A stretch of DNA of 64,000 bases from Immundisolibacter sp. (GTDB lineage Bacteria > Pseudomonadota > Gammaproteobacteria > Immundisolibacterales > Immundisolibacteraceae). Below the pieces are notes generated by a model that did not search any database, was not told where the DNA came from, and saw nothing but the letters and a program-made list of their open reading frames with translations. The stretch covers positions 124,001 through 188,000 of the forward strand of contig NZ_JACIZD010000001.1 in the NCBI RefSeq assembly GCF_014359565.1, in the 5' to 3' direction. A program made the position numbers and the translations under genes. Within the stretch, counting starts at the first letter, position 1. Every line of letters begins with the position of its first letter. Positions 44,428 through 53,542 of this stretch are shown here, one piece after another.

Positions 44428-45615
44428 TCAGTTCTCCTCTCGTACGAAGCCCATGACGCGCCGGTAGTACTCCCACTTGGGCAGATTCCCGGCCTCGTCG
44501 TTTTGTTTGAAATCGAACCACATGCCCTGTTCCTGCTTGACGCCCTTCTGGAACACGGCGTTGCCCGGCGTGCGATTGCCCTGCTGCACGCGCAGGAATA
44601 TGGACGCATCCTCCATCGACACCATGCCGCACGGCCCGAGCATGTTCGAGGACTGGCGCAGGCGGTGGCGCACCATGTCCGCGTCGTCGTCGAGGTGGGC
44701 GAAATAGGCGTAGTGCACCTCGGTCTTGAGCAGCGAGCGAGCCACCGCGAAGCGCACGTTGATCATGTCCAGGTGCTTGGTCATCACCGTCAGCGGATTC
44801 AGGCTGACGATGACCGAGCCCTTGGAGGTGTGGCTGCCCTTGAAGGCGATCAGCGACGGGTCCTTCAGGAAGCCAGGGTTGTTTGGCACCTTCAGTTCCG
44901 ACTCGAAGGCGAGGTGCCCATTCTCGGTGGCGTACTGGGAGCCCTTCCCACCCTGCCAGTTCAGCATCTTGAAGGCCAGGTGCAGCAGCGGGGCGTGGTA
45001 GCCGTCGTTGTCGACGTAGGCCTTCCAGTTGCAGTCGTAGCTGACCTTCTGGTAGCCGAGCAGTTGCAGGCGTCCGTCGCCGCCCAGCAGCTGCAGCAGC
45101 GCCGGCTGCGTGCGCCCCAGCCAGGTGTCGATGTCGGGCGTGCCCTCGTGCAGGGTGGCGAAGATCAGGCCGCCGACGATGGCGCTGCGCACTTGCGCCA
45201 GGCCCGAACTTTCCATGGTGAAGCTGGGCGAGAAGTCTTCTTTGCCCGGGCAGCCGCGCAGCTCGCCGGTGCTGTCGAACAGCCAGCGGTGGTACGGGCA
45301 CTCGAACTCGGTCTTGTTGCCGCGGTTGTTGGTTTCAAGCAGCGTGCCGCGGTGCGAGCAGGCGTTGTAGAACACCCGTACCTGGCCGTCCTGGCCGTGC
45401 ACGATCAACAGCGGCCGCTCGCCGATATGAAAGGTCTTGAAGTCGCCGATGTTCGGGATTTCGCCGGTGTGCGCCACCGGGTGCCACTCGGGGCCGTAGA
45501 AGATGCGCTCGAGTTCGAGCCGGAACACGTCCTCGCGGTCGAAGATGTCCTTGGGTATCTCGTTGATCTTGGCCGGCCAGTGGACCGGCGCGCCAAACAC
45601 GGTGGGGGCGTTCAT
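44428..45615 (-). CDS. Ring-hydroxylating dioxygenase alpha subunit (Rieske)
   Basis: 395 residues, slightly shorter than typical alpha subunits. Rieske 2Fe-2S ligands Cys86/His88 (NACSHRGTLLE) and Cys106/His109 (FECPYHRWLFD); mononuclear iron site with Asp204, His207 and His212 (VDNDGYHAPLLH) and a late Asp in SMEDASIF. It inserts both atoms of O2 into an aromatic ring; the substrate is not predictable. The electron-transfer proteins (ferredoxin, reductase) are not in the window. It lies downstream of the dehydrogenase gene on the same strand. Confidence 0.92.
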   Translation of the reverse strand: MNAPTVFGAPVHWPAKINEIPKDIFDREDVFRLELERIFYGPEWHPVAHTGEIPNIGDFKTFHIGERPLLIVHGQDGQVRVFYNACSHRGTLLETNNRGNKTEFECPYHRWLFDSTGELRGCPGKEDFSPSFTMESSGLAQVRSAIVGGLIFATLHEGTPDIDTWLGRTQPALLQLLGGDGRLQLLGYQKVSYDCNWKAYVDNDGYHAPLLHLAFKMLNWQGGKGSQYATENGHLAFESELKVPNNPGFLKDPSLIAFKGSHTSKGSVIVSLNPLTVMTKHLDMINVRFAVARSLLKTEVHYAYFAHLDDDADMVRHRLRQSSNMLGPCGMVSMEDASIFLRVQQGNRTPGNAVFQKGVKQEQGMWFDFKQNDEAGNLPKWEYYRRVMGFVREEN

Positions 45616-45695
45616 GGCGGCACTCTCCAGTACGTGGGGGAAGCGTTACCGAATGATTGTATATGTCGACCCGCCGGGCAACTGGCGGGCGGGGT

Positions 45696-46511
45696 TCACA
45701 AGTCCTCGCCGCCGGCCATCTTGGTGAAACCGCGCACCCCCAGGCCGCCGTCGGTATTGATCACCACGCCGGTCATCGGCGCCGAGTTGGCACGCGAGGC
45801 GAGCAACACGTAGGGGCCGCAGTAGTCGTCGGGCGCGGGCGCGATCTGCAGGGGCGAGATGGCGCGCAGCATGTCATCGAGCCCCTCCATCTGGCTGAGC
45901 TTGACCCCGGCCGAGCCGGTGGCCGCCAGGCCGCCCAGTTCCGTCTTCATGCCGCCGGGAGCGACGCCGTTGACGCGCACCTTGGGCGCCAGTTCATAGG
46001 CCAGTTCCCGCACCAGGCCGACCACGGCATGCTTGGACGCCGTGTAGATCGGACCGCCGCCGGCTGGGTAGAAGCCGGCATTGGAGATGGTGTAGATGAT
46101 GCTGCCGCGGGTCTTGAGCAGCTCCGGCAGGGCCGCCTTGGCACCCAGCAGGTAGCCTTTGACATTGACCGCGAACAGCTCGTCGAAGGCGGCCGAAATC
46201 CGCTCGGCGTCAATCTGCGGCAGGGTCTGGAAGTAGTCGAACACGCCGGCGTTGCCGATGAAGGTATCCAGCTGCCCGAAACGCGCCACGGTGTCCTGCA
46301 CCACGCGCGCGTTGTCGGCGTAGGTGGTGACGTCGCCGGTGACGGCCAGCACGCGGTCGCCGAAGTCCCGCGTCAGCTGCGCCGCCTTGGCCGGATCGCG
46401 CTCCAGCACACCCACGCTGGCGCCCTCGGCGATGAAGCGCTGCACCAGCGCCCGGCCGAGGCCCGAGCCGCCGCCTGTGACGATTGCAACCGTATTGTCC
46501 AGCCAGCCCAT
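45696..46511 (-). CDS. cis-dihydrodiol dehydrogenase (SDR, BphB-like)
   Basis: 271 residues. NAD-binding VTGGGSGLGR (11-20), catalytic Ser143, Tyr156 and Lys160 (IIYTISNAGFYP; PIYTASK). FIGNAGVFDYFQTL and RVNGVAPGGMKTELGG are close to BphB, which oxidises cis-dihydrodiols to catechols after ring dioxygenation; 2,3-dihydro-2,3-dihydroxybenzoate or other diols are alternatives. AAGGAGG precedes the ATG. First gene of the leftward catabolic run. Confidence 0.88.
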   Translation of the reverse strand: MGWLDNTVAIVTGGGSGLGRALVQRFIAEGASVGVLERDPAKAAQLTRDFGDRVLAVTGDVTTYADNARVVQDTVARFGQLDTFIGNAGVFDYFQTLPQIDAERISAAFDELFAVNVKGYLLGAKAALPELLKTRGSIIYTISNAGFYPAGGGPIYTASKHAVVGLVRELAYELAPKVRVNGVAPGGMKTELGGLAATGSAGVKLSQMEGLDDMLRAISPLQIAPAPDDYCGPYVLLASRANSAPMTGVVINTDGGLGVRGFTKMAGGEDL

Positions 46512-46716
46512 CGGTGCCTCCTTGCGCTTGTGTTGATCGAGCCGTGGCGCCGTCCGGCGGCGCGGCGCGTGATTGTACAAGCGGCGGCCTTGCGCGATTG
46601 CGGCCATCCCTACCCATCGTTAAGATGACAGATCACCTCGCACGCCCGCCGCCCCCGAACAGGCGGGCGTGCCTACACCGATCCCAGCGGCGCAATGCCG
46701 AACCGGAGGCTCCCCC
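46512..46716. promoter_or_regulatory. Divergent control region of the aromatic genes
   Basis: 205 bases between the leftward dehydrogenase and the rightward benA-like gene. On the minus strand TACAAT (46572-46577) is a possible -10. GGAGG-like sites serve both genes. No gene and no strong palindrome seen; a regulator gene is not next to it. Confidence 0.35.
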
Positions 46717-48042
46717 ATGAAACCCTTCGAATCCATCAACCTCGATGCCTACCTCGACGAACGTCCGGCCGAGGGCGTGATCCGCGTCGACCGCTCCATC
46801 TTCACCGACCCGGCCATCTTCGAGCTGGAGATGGAACGCATCTGGGAGCGCAGCTGGCTGTACGTCTGCCACGAGAGCCAGATTCCGAATCATGGCGATT
46901 TCCTGACCACCCACCTGGGGCGCCAGCCGGTCGTTGTGATTCGAGGCGCCTCGGGCAAGGTCAACGTCTTCATCAATGCCTGTTCGCACCGTGGCTCACA
47001 GCTGGTGCACGAGGAGCGCGGCAACAAGACCGACATGACCTGCTTCTTCCACGGCTGGTGCTTCGATACCGACGGCAAGCTGATGTCGGTGACACGCGAG
47101 AAGGGCGGCGGCTATCCGGACCAGTTCCGCAAGGAGAATTTCCACCTCACCGCCGCGCCGCGGGTGGAGTCCTACCGTGGCTTCGTGTTCGCGTCCCTGA
47201 GCGACGAGGTGCCGACGCTGGCCGAGCACCTGCGCGACGCGCGGGTGATGATCGACCTGATGGCGGACCAGGGCGGCGAGCAGGGGCTGGAGGTCCTGCG
47301 CGGCCATTCGACCTACACCTATGCCGGCAACTGGAAGCTGCAGGCCGAAAACGGTGTCGATGGCTACCACGTGCACGGCCTGCACGTGAACTTCGCGCTG
47401 ACCACGCAGAACCGCGAGCGCATCCGCGCCGGCGCCAACCAGATCAAGTCCATGGACGTGTCGCAGCTTGGGAGCCTCGACGCCGGCTTTTTCGACTTCG
47501 GTAATGGCCACGTGGTGCTGTGGGGCGACTGGCCGAACCGCGGCGACCGCCGGCCCAATTTCCACATGTACGACGAGTGGACGGAAAAGTTCGGCCAGGT
47601 TTACGCCGAGTGGATGATCGGCAAGCTGCGCAACACCCTGATCTATCCGAACGTGTTCCTGATGGACCAGATGTCCTCGCAGATTCGCGTGTTCCGGCCG
47701 ATCGCCGTGGACAAGACCGAGGTCACCATCTACGCCATCGCACCCAAGGGCGAGTCGCCGAAAATGCGCGCCCACCGCATCCGCCAGTACGAGGATTTCT
47801 TCAACGCCTCCGGCATGGCGACACCCGACGACCTGAGCGAATTCGCCTACGCGCAGAATGCCGCACAGGGCCGCCTGGCGCGCTGGAACGACCTGACGCG
47901 CGGCGTGAAGTTCCTGACCAAGGGTGCCGACGCACGCGCCAAGGCACTGGGCGTGAATCCCGAGTACTGCGGCGGCAAGGTGGAGGACGAAGGCATTTTC
48001 CTGGCCCAGCACCGGCATTGGCTGAATGCGATGCAGAAATAA
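46717..48042 (+). CDS. Benzoate 1,2-dioxygenase-like alpha subunit
   Basis: 441 residues. Rieske ligands Cys89/His91 (NACSHRGSQLV) and Cys109/His112 (MTCFFHGWCFD), mononuclear iron Asp215/His218/His223 (AENGVDGYHVHGLH). The blocks GYPDQF, VESYRGFVFASLSD, VLRGHSTYTYAGNWKLQAEN and LTTQNRE match BenA/XylX/AntA closely. Likely substrate is a benzoate or related aromatic acid. The next gene is its beta subunit. The reductase (BenC) is not in the window. Confidence 0.93.
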   Translation: MKPFESINLDAYLDERPAEGVIRVDRSIFTDPAIFELEMERIWERSWLYVCHESQIPNHGDFLTTHLGRQPVVVIRGASGKVNVFINACSHRGSQLVHEERGNKTDMTCFFHGWCFDTDGKLMSVTREKGGGYPDQFRKENFHLTAAPRVESYRGFVFASLSDEVPTLAEHLRDARVMIDLMADQGGEQGLEVLRGHSTYTYAGNWKLQAENGVDGYHVHGLHVNFALTTQNRERIRAGANQIKSMDVSQLGSLDAGFFDFGNGHVVLWGDWPNRGDRRPNFHMYDEWTEKFGQVYAEWMIGKLRNTLIYPNVFLMDQMSSQIRVFRPIAVDKTEVTIYAIAPKGESPKMRAHRIRQYEDFFNASGMATPDDLSEFAYAQNAAQGRLARWNDLTRGVKFLTKGADARAKALGVNPEYCGGKVEDEGIFLAQHRHWLNAMQK

Positions 48043-48087
48043 TCGGCCGCCGCCACAATATCTCGCACAGTTTCAAAGGCATAGACC

Positions 48088-48576
48088 ATGGACGACGTCG
48101 CGCGCTGCGCCGACCTGCTGTACACCGAAGCCCGCCTGATCGACCAGAAGGCCTGGGACGACTGGCTGGCCCTTTACCTGCCGGATGCCGAGTTCTGGAT
48201 TCCGGCCTGGGAGTCGGAGCACAGCTACACCACCGACCCGCAAAACGAGATCTCGCTGATCTACTACGCCGACCGCAGCGGCCTGGAAGACCGCGTGTTT
48301 CGCCTGCGCACCGGCATGTCGTCGGCCTCGGTGCCGCTGCCGCGTACCAGCCATCTGGTCGGCAACGTGCAGGCCAGCAAGCAGGCCAATGGGGATTTCG
48401 AGGTTCACGCCAGTTGGCAGGTGACCTACTACAAGCACAAGGAAACGCACTTCTTTGCCGGCCAGTACGAGTACACGCTGCGCCCGCAGGATGACGGCAG
48501 TCTGCGCATCGCGCGCAAGAAAATCATCGTCATCAACGACCTGATCCCGCAGGTGCTGGACTTCTACCACGTCTGA
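48088..48576 (+). CDS. Benzoate-type dioxygenase beta subunit
   Basis: 162 residues. LLYTEARLIDQKAWDDWLAL, YLPDAEFWIPAWESEHSYTT and ISLIYYADRSGLEDRVFRLR match BenB/XylY/AntB. It forms the hexamer with the alpha subunit 45 bases upstream. Confidence 0.92.
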   Translation: MDDVARCADLLYTEARLIDQKAWDDWLALYLPDAEFWIPAWESEHSYTTDPQNEISLIYYADRSGLEDRVFRLRTGMSSASVPLPRTSHLVGNVQASKQANGDFEVHASWQVTYYKHKETHFFAGQYEYTLRPQDDGSLRIARKKIIVINDLIPQVLDFYHV

Positions 48577-48605
48577 CGACGGCCGCCCGGTCGCCGGAGT
48601 TCGCC

Positions 48606-49499
48606 ATGGATACCGTCAACTGGGGCACGCCGCCGGTCGGCCTGTTCAACTTCCCGATCGAGCTGTGGCAGACGAGCGGCCGGTTTGCGCCGCTTGGCCT
48701 GGATCTGAAACTCTCCAGCCACCTCACCGGCGAGGAATACGCCGCCCGTATCCGCGCCGGCGCCTACGACATGGGCCAGATCGGCACGCCGGTGTTCCTG
48801 CCGGCCGCCGTTGGCTCGCGCGAGTACGCCGTCGTCAGCGTGGGGTTTTGCGACTTCGCACCCTTCTATCTGGTGGCCGCGCCGGGCGTGAACCGGCTTT
48901 CCGACTGCCGCGGCCAGAAGGTCGTCATCAACAAGCGCATGACCTGCCCGGGCAGCCTGCTGGAGTGGCATGCCCGCCAGGAAGGGCTGACGATTGACGA
49001 CTTCAAGGTGGTCGAGCTGATGCAGGACAGCCGCTTCGACAACTACGGCCAGGCCTTCGCCGACGGCATCGAGCGCGGTGCCTTTCGCATCGGCATCCTG
49101 TACGAGCCCTACGTCAGCCTGGTGGAGCGCCGCTTCGGCTGGCGCGTGCTGGCCGACTATGCCGAGCTGCTGCGCCCGGCCAACTACGGCATCCTGCTGT
49201 ACGCCCGCCGGCGCTGGATCGAAGACAAACCGGACCTGGTGCGGCGCGTGGTGCAGGCCTATTTTGCCGCCGCGAACTACGGCGTCGAGCACCCAGCGGC
49301 GCTGCGGCCGTTCGCCTCGCAGCTGCCGTTCGTGACCGAGGACGACATCGAGCGCGCCATGCGCCGCGACGGCCCGCACTGGCTGCGCGAGCCCAGCCTC
49401 GACTGGGCGTTCCTGGAGCGGGTGGAGCAGGAACTGAAAACGCAGCGGCGCGTGCCGGCCGACTACGCCATCCGCGACTATGTCGCCGCCACGTATTGA
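48606..49499 (+). CDS. NMT1/SBP-like protein without signal peptide
   Basis: 297 residues with the two-lobed binding-protein fold of NMT1/THI5-type ABC solute-binding proteins: GEEYAARIRAGAYDMGQIGT, VFLPAAVG, GQKVVINKRMTCPGSLLEW and IGILYEPYVSLVERR. It starts MDTVNWGTPPVGLFNFP with no signal peptide or lipobox, so it probably stays in the cytosol. Enzymes such as 4,5-dihydroxyphthalate decarboxylase share this fold, so a catabolic enzyme or a ligand sensor is possible. It follows the dioxygenase beta gene by 29 bases. Confidence 0.75.
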   Translation: MDTVNWGTPPVGLFNFPIELWQTSGRFAPLGLDLKLSSHLTGEEYAARIRAGAYDMGQIGTPVFLPAAVGSREYAVVSVGFCDFAPFYLVAAPGVNRLSDCRGQKVVINKRMTCPGSLLEWHARQEGLTIDDFKVVELMQDSRFDNYGQAFADGIERGAFRIGILYEPYVSLVERRFGWRVLADYAELLRPANYGILLYARRRWIEDKPDLVRRVVQAYFAAANYGVEHPAALRPFASQLPFVTEDDIERAMRRDGPHWLREPSLDWAFLERVEQELKTQRRVPADYAIRDYVAATY

Positions 49500-49527
49500 C
49501 CGCTTGTCGACACCGTCGGAGCACCCC

Positions 49528-50418
49528 ATGCAGCTTGGATTCGTGGGCGTCGGCACCATGGGCGTACCCATCGTCGGTCACCTGGTAGCCGCCGGGCACA
49601 CGGTCAAGGCCTTCGACCTGTCGGCCGACGCGCTGGCCAAGGCACAGGCGGCCGGCGCGCAGGCGGCAGGCTCGGTCGGCGAGGCCGCCGCCGGGGCACA
49701 GGCCGTGTTCGTCGCCGTCTCCAACCAGGACGTGCTGGGTGAAGTGCTGCGACAGCCAGGTGGCATATTCGAGTGCGGCGCGCCAGGGGCGATCGTGGTC
49801 GATCTTGGCACCACCGCGCCGCCGCGTTGCCGCGCCTTCGCCGCCGAGGCCCGCGCGCGGGGCATGGATTACGTGGACGCCCCACTGAGCGGCTCCACGC
49901 CCTGGGCACAGGCCGGCACGCTGGCCGTCATGGTCGGCGCCGAGCAGGCCGCCTGGGGCACCGTGCTGCCGCTGCTGCAGACCTTCGGCGGCAGCATTTT
50001 TCATCTGGGTCCGGTCGGCAGCGGGCAGACCGCCAAGCTGTGCCACCAGCTCGCCTTCATGGGCACGCTGCTGGGCCTGAGCGAAGCGGTGGTGCTGGGC
50101 GAGCGCTGCGGCATCGACGGCGTCAAGCTGATGGACGTGCTGGGCGCCTGCGTGTCGCCGCGCCACGTGATCGATTTCTACAAGCCCCAGCTCGCCGCCC
50201 GCCCGCTGGGCGAGGGGCCGACCGGCCTTGGCATCTTCTACAAGGATCTGCGGGCCGTGCAGGAACTGTCGCAGCAGGATGCCGGCATCACGCTGCCGCT
50301 GGGCGAGGCGCTGCTCGGCCTGTTCCAGCAGGCGATGGACGCCGGCTACAGGAATTTCGATCCGTTCGGCCTGAGCGAGCTGATCGACAAGGGCGTAATC
50401 AAACACCGCGAAGGCTGA
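49528..50418 (+). CDS. Beta-hydroxyacid dehydrogenase family (3-hydroxyisobutyrate dehydrogenase-like)
   Basis: 296 residues. N-terminal Rossmann motif LGFVGVGTMGVPIVGHLVAA, substrate loop VDAPLSGSTPWAQAGTLAVM, and catalytic Lys in GSGQTAKLCHQ. It oxidises short hydroxyacids with NAD(P). Its place in the run suggests a late step of ring-cleavage product breakdown or a different acid; not provable. The ATG at 49528 starts the fold. Confidence 0.85.
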   Translation: MQLGFVGVGTMGVPIVGHLVAAGHTVKAFDLSADALAKAQAAGAQAAGSVGEAAAGAQAVFVAVSNQDVLGEVLRQPGGIFECGAPGAIVVDLGTTAPPRCRAFAAEARARGMDYVDAPLSGSTPWAQAGTLAVMVGAEQAAWGTVLPLLQTFGGSIFHLGPVGSGQTAKLCHQLAFMGTLLGLSEAVVLGERCGIDGVKLMDVLGACVSPRHVIDFYKPQLAARPLGEGPTGLGIFYKDLRAVQELSQQDAGITLPLGEALLGLFQQAMDAGYRNFDPFGLSELIDKGVIKHREG

Positions 50419-50460
50419 GAGCAAGGCTTGCGCGACCGGGCCGCGCCGGTCAGCGGTCGG

Positions 50461-50961
50461 CTATTTCGCGTCCTGCTCGCGGATGCGACGCAGCAGATCG
50501 CTGGTCGAGCGTGTGTGACGGAAGCGGATCGAGTGCACCTGCCCGGCGTAGCTGCGCACGAAGTCGGCGCCGACGATGGACTCGACCGGCCAGTCGCCGC
50601 CCTTGACCAGATGATCCGGACGCACGGCGTGGATCAGCGCCAGCGGCGTGTCGTCGTCGAAGGCCACCACCAGGCTCACCGCCTCCAGCGCCGCCAGCAC
50701 CGCCATGCGCTCGGCCAGCGGGTTGATGGGTCGGTCCTCGCCCTTGCCCTGGCGGCGCACCGAGGCGTCGCTGTTGACGCCCACCACCAGGCTCGCGCCC
50801 AGCGCGGCGGCGCGGTCCAGGTAATCGACATGCCCGGCGTGCAGGATGTCGAAGCAGCCGTTGGTGAACACGATCGGTCGCGGCAGGGCGGCCAGACGAC
50901 CCGCCAGCTCGGCCGGGTCGGTGACCAGTTTTCTGGCGTAGCGGGGTGGGGCCTCGCTCAC
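50461..50961 (-). CDS. rfaE2: D-glycero-beta-D-manno-heptose 1-phosphate adenylyltransferase
   Basis: 166 residues. [20 protein letters not shown] carries the HxGH nucleotidyltransferase motif (His41-His44); VKGGDWPVE and [15 protein letters not shown] complete it. It makes ADP-heptose precursor for LPS core. It is the stand-alone C-terminal half of HldE. GTG start overlaps the gmhA stop. Confidence 0.9.
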   Translation of the reverse strand: MSEAPPRYARKLVTDPAELAGRLAALPRPIVFTNGCFDILHAGHVDYLDRAAALGASLVVGVNSDASVRRQGKGEDRPINPLAERMAVLAALEAVSLVVAFDDDTPLALIHAVRPDHLVKGGDWPVESIVGADFVRSYAGQVHSIRFRHTRSTSDLLRRIREQDAK

Positions 50962-51539
50962 CGTGGCAGCTCGTCGATCAGCTCGCACAGGCAGTGCAGG
51001 ATCAGGATGTGAACTTCCTGGATGCGCGCGGTGACCTGCGCCGGCACGCGTATTTCGATATCGGCCGGTCGCAACAGGGGCGCCAGCGCGCCGCCGTCCC
51101 GGCCGGTGAGTGCGACGACTCCCAGTCCGGCCTGCTGGGCGGCTTCGATCGCGCGCAGGATGCCCGGCGAGTTGCCGCTGGTGCTGATGGCCAGCAACAC
51201 ATCCCCCGGCCGGCCCAGCGCCTGCACCTGGCGGGCGAACACATGCTCGTAACCGTAGTCGTTGGCGACCGCGGTCACGGTGGAGCTGTCCGCGTGCAGG
51301 GCGATCGCCGGCAGGGCGGCGCGTTCGCGCTCGTAACGGCCCAGCAGCTCGGCGCTGAAATGCTGGGCATCCGCCGCGGAACCGCCGTTGCCACACACCA
51401 GCAGCTTGCCGCCGCCGCGCAGACTGGCCGCCAGCAAGCTGCCGGCGCGCGAAATGGCCGGCGCCAGCGCATCCGCGCTGGCCAGTTTCAGCTGCGCGCT
51501 TTCGTGGAAGCGCGCGGCAACGAGGGCAATCGGGTCCAT
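50958..51539 (-). CDS. gmhA: SIS-domain phosphoheptose isomerase (GmhA/DiaA)
   Basis: 193 residues. [20 protein letters not shown], the phosphate loop [16 protein letters not shown], and ALTGRDGG are those of GmhA. In Escherichia coli the paralogue beside yraN is DiaA, which aids DnaA; the next gene here makes ADP-heptose, favouring the sugar isomerase. Either or both roles are possible. Confidence 0.85.
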   Translation of the reverse strand: MDPIALVAARFHESAQLKLASADALAPAISRAGSLLAASLRGGGKLLVCGNGGSAADAQHFSAELLGRYERERAALPAIALHADSSTVTAVANDYGYEHVFARQVQALGRPGDVLLAISTSGNSPGILRAIEAAQQAGLGVVALTGRDGGALAPLLRPADIEIRVPAQVTARIQEVHILILHCLCELIDELPR

Positions 51540-51557
51540 GCGGCTCAGGTAGCCCGG

Positions 51558-51932
51558 TCAGTCGTTGGTGAAGGCATTGCGCAGCCATTCCAGGTGCCCG
51601 CCATCGACCGCGCCGGTGATGCTGACGATGTCGAAACGGCACGGCGGCGGCGTGCGCTGGTCCAGGCTCTGCAGATAGTGCTGTGCGGCCAACAGTATGC
51701 GGCGGCGTTTGGTCGGGGTGACCGACTCGGCAGCAGTCCCGAAAGCGGCGCTGCGCCGACTGCGCACTTCCACGAACACCAGCTCCTTGCCGTGACGGGC
51801 GACCAGATCGATCTCGCCACCGGCGACGCGGTAATTGCGCGTCAGAATCTGCAAACCCTGCGCCGTGAGGTGCGCGGCGGCCCGGTCTTCGGCCGCCCGG
51901 CCGCGCTGCAGATGCAGTGCGCCGGTGCTCAC
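51558..51932 (-). CDS. yraN: YraN family (UPF0102) endonuclease-like protein
   Basis: 124 residues. [37 protein letters not shown] carries the restriction-endonuclease-like fold (D and ExK). The cellular role is unclear. GTG start at 51932 overlaps the lpoA stop; the longer frame to 52280 lies inside lpoA and is rejected. Confidence 0.9.
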   Translation of the reverse strand: [124 protein letters not shown]

Positions 51933-53542
51933 GGCAATCCGCCGGGCGTCAGCGGCACCGGCATGCCGCCGCTGAAACGGGCGCAGGCGAGCACGCGCCG
52001 GTGCAGGGTGCCGTCGGCTTCCAGGCCCAAGGCACCGGTCAGGCCCTCGGGCAGGGCATCGACCGTGCGCCCCAGACGAAGCTCCCGGCCCACCGCGTAG
52101 GCATCGGCGCCCAGTGCCAGCAAACGCGGCGGTTCGCGGTCCAGCTGCGGCCAAGCCTGGCGCGCCGCGGTCAGGGGCCCGCCGTCGCCGGACAGCGTCT
52201 GCCGGTTCAGCGCCCACGGGCTGTCGCAGAACACGACGTTCTGGAGGTCGGCATCGGCCGGATCCGGACTGCCACTCCATACCTGCGAGGTGGTCAGCAC
52301 CGGCAGGTCGAACAGGCCCACGTAGGCCAGCTGCGGCACGATCTGGCGGGCGTCGGTCGCGCTCGCGATGACGATCAGCGCCTGCGGGCCAGGCGGTGTC
52401 GGTGCGGCCACGGACGACACGCCCGGCGCATCCGGTGCGGCCGGCACCGTGGCTGCCAGGCGCGCGCCAAACAGGCCGCGCAGGGCGGCCGCAAAATCGG
52501 TGTCGCCAGCGTCGAAGGGAACAGCACCCGACAGCCGCCCGCCCTGCGTGGTCAGGGCCGCGCTGTACAGGTCGCGCAGGCGCCTGCCCCAGGCATCGTC
52601 CACGTACAGCATGGCCACGTCACGATAGCCGGCGGCCGCCAGCCACTGCGCGCCGGCGGCGGCCTCGTCGGCCGGATCCAGCGACAGGCGGTACAGGTTG
52701 ACCTGGCCGACGGCCGGTTCGGGATTGTTCAGCGCCAGGGTCGGGCGCGGCAGGGGGGATTTGGCCAGCGCCGCCACCTCCGCCTTCTGCAGCGGGCCGA
52801 TGACCGCGGCCGCCCCGTCCGCCAGCGCCTGCCGATAGCTCGTGAGCACGTCGTTGCCGCTGGCGTAGAAACGCAGCTCGGGCCCGCTGCCGTCGTGCAG
52901 GCGCGCCGCGACGATGCCGGTCGTGATGGCCTGTGCCGCACTGTCGAGGCTGCCGCCGTACGGCAGCAGCACTGCAAGGAAATCACCGCCAGTCAGCGCT
53001 GGGCCGGGTGCCGCAAAGCTGCCGGGAGGCAGTCGCTGCACGAGCGCATCGCGCTCGGCGGCCAGATCGGCCGGCGGGTGGAGCTCGAGAGTCGGCGCCA
53101 GCGCCGCGGCGGCAGCGACCGGATCACCCCGTCCCAGCGCCAGGCGGGCCAGCAGGAGCTGCTTTTGCGTGATCAGCCCATCGCCCAGCGGCGCCACGTC
53201 GATCTGGCCGAGCAGCGCCTGGCTGCTGGTGGTGTCGCCGGCCGCCAGCCACGCAGCGGCGGCGCGCAGTTGATATGCTTCGCGCCCCGGCGACGGGCGG
53301 CTGGCCGCCAAGGCCTGCCAGGCCTGCGCCGCGGCACCGTAATCGCCCCGCGCCTCGGCCTCGCGGGCCGGCTGTTCAGGGTCGACCGGCACCTGCGCCG
53401 GAGTGGGCGGCGGGGTCGGCGGCGGGCTTGCGCAGCCACCGCCGAGCACCACCAGCAACGCGGCCGCCGCCAGCTTCAGAAGCGGAACGTTCAAGGGACG
53501 GGCCGACCGGCTCCCGGACACAGGCAATGGAAACCAGGACAT
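51929..53542 (-). CDS. lpoA: Penicillin-binding protein activator LpoA
   Basis: 537 residues. N-terminal signal with Cys in VVLGGGCAS (lipobox weak but located right), a TPR-like domain to about 200, then a periplasmic-binding-protein-like domain (FLAVLLPYGGSLDSAAQAIT; AVIGPLQKAEVAAL; VAMLYVDDAWGRRLRDLY). LpoA activates PBP1A from the outer membrane. The ATG at 53542 overlaps the rsmI 5' end; a TTG at 53494 would give a neater signal peptide. Confidence 0.85.
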   Translation of the reverse strand: MSWFPLPVSGSRSARPLNVPLLKLAAAALLVVLGGGCASPPPTPPPTPAQVPVDPEQPAREAEARGDYGAAAQAWQALAASRPSPGREAYQLRAAAAWLAAGDTTSSQALLGQIDVAPLGDGLITQKQLLLARLALGRGDPVAAAAALAPTLELHPPADLAAERDALVQRLPPGSFAAPGPALTGGDFLAVLLPYGGSLDSAAQAITTGIVAARLHDGSGPELRFYASGNDVLTSYRQALADGAAAVIGPLQKAEVAALAKSPLPRPTLALNNPEPAVGQVNLYRLSLDPADEAAAGAQWLAAAGYRDVAMLYVDDAWGRRLRDLYSAALTTQGGRLSGAVPFDAGDTDFAAALRGLFGARLAATVPAAPDAPGVSSVAAPTPPGPQALIVIASATDARQIVPQLAYVGLFDLPVLTTSQVWSGSPDPADADLQNVVFCDSPWALNRQTLSGDGGPLTAARQAWPQLDREPPRLLALGADAYAVGRELRLGRTVDALPEGLTGALGLEADGTLHRRVLACARFSGGMPVPLTPGGLP

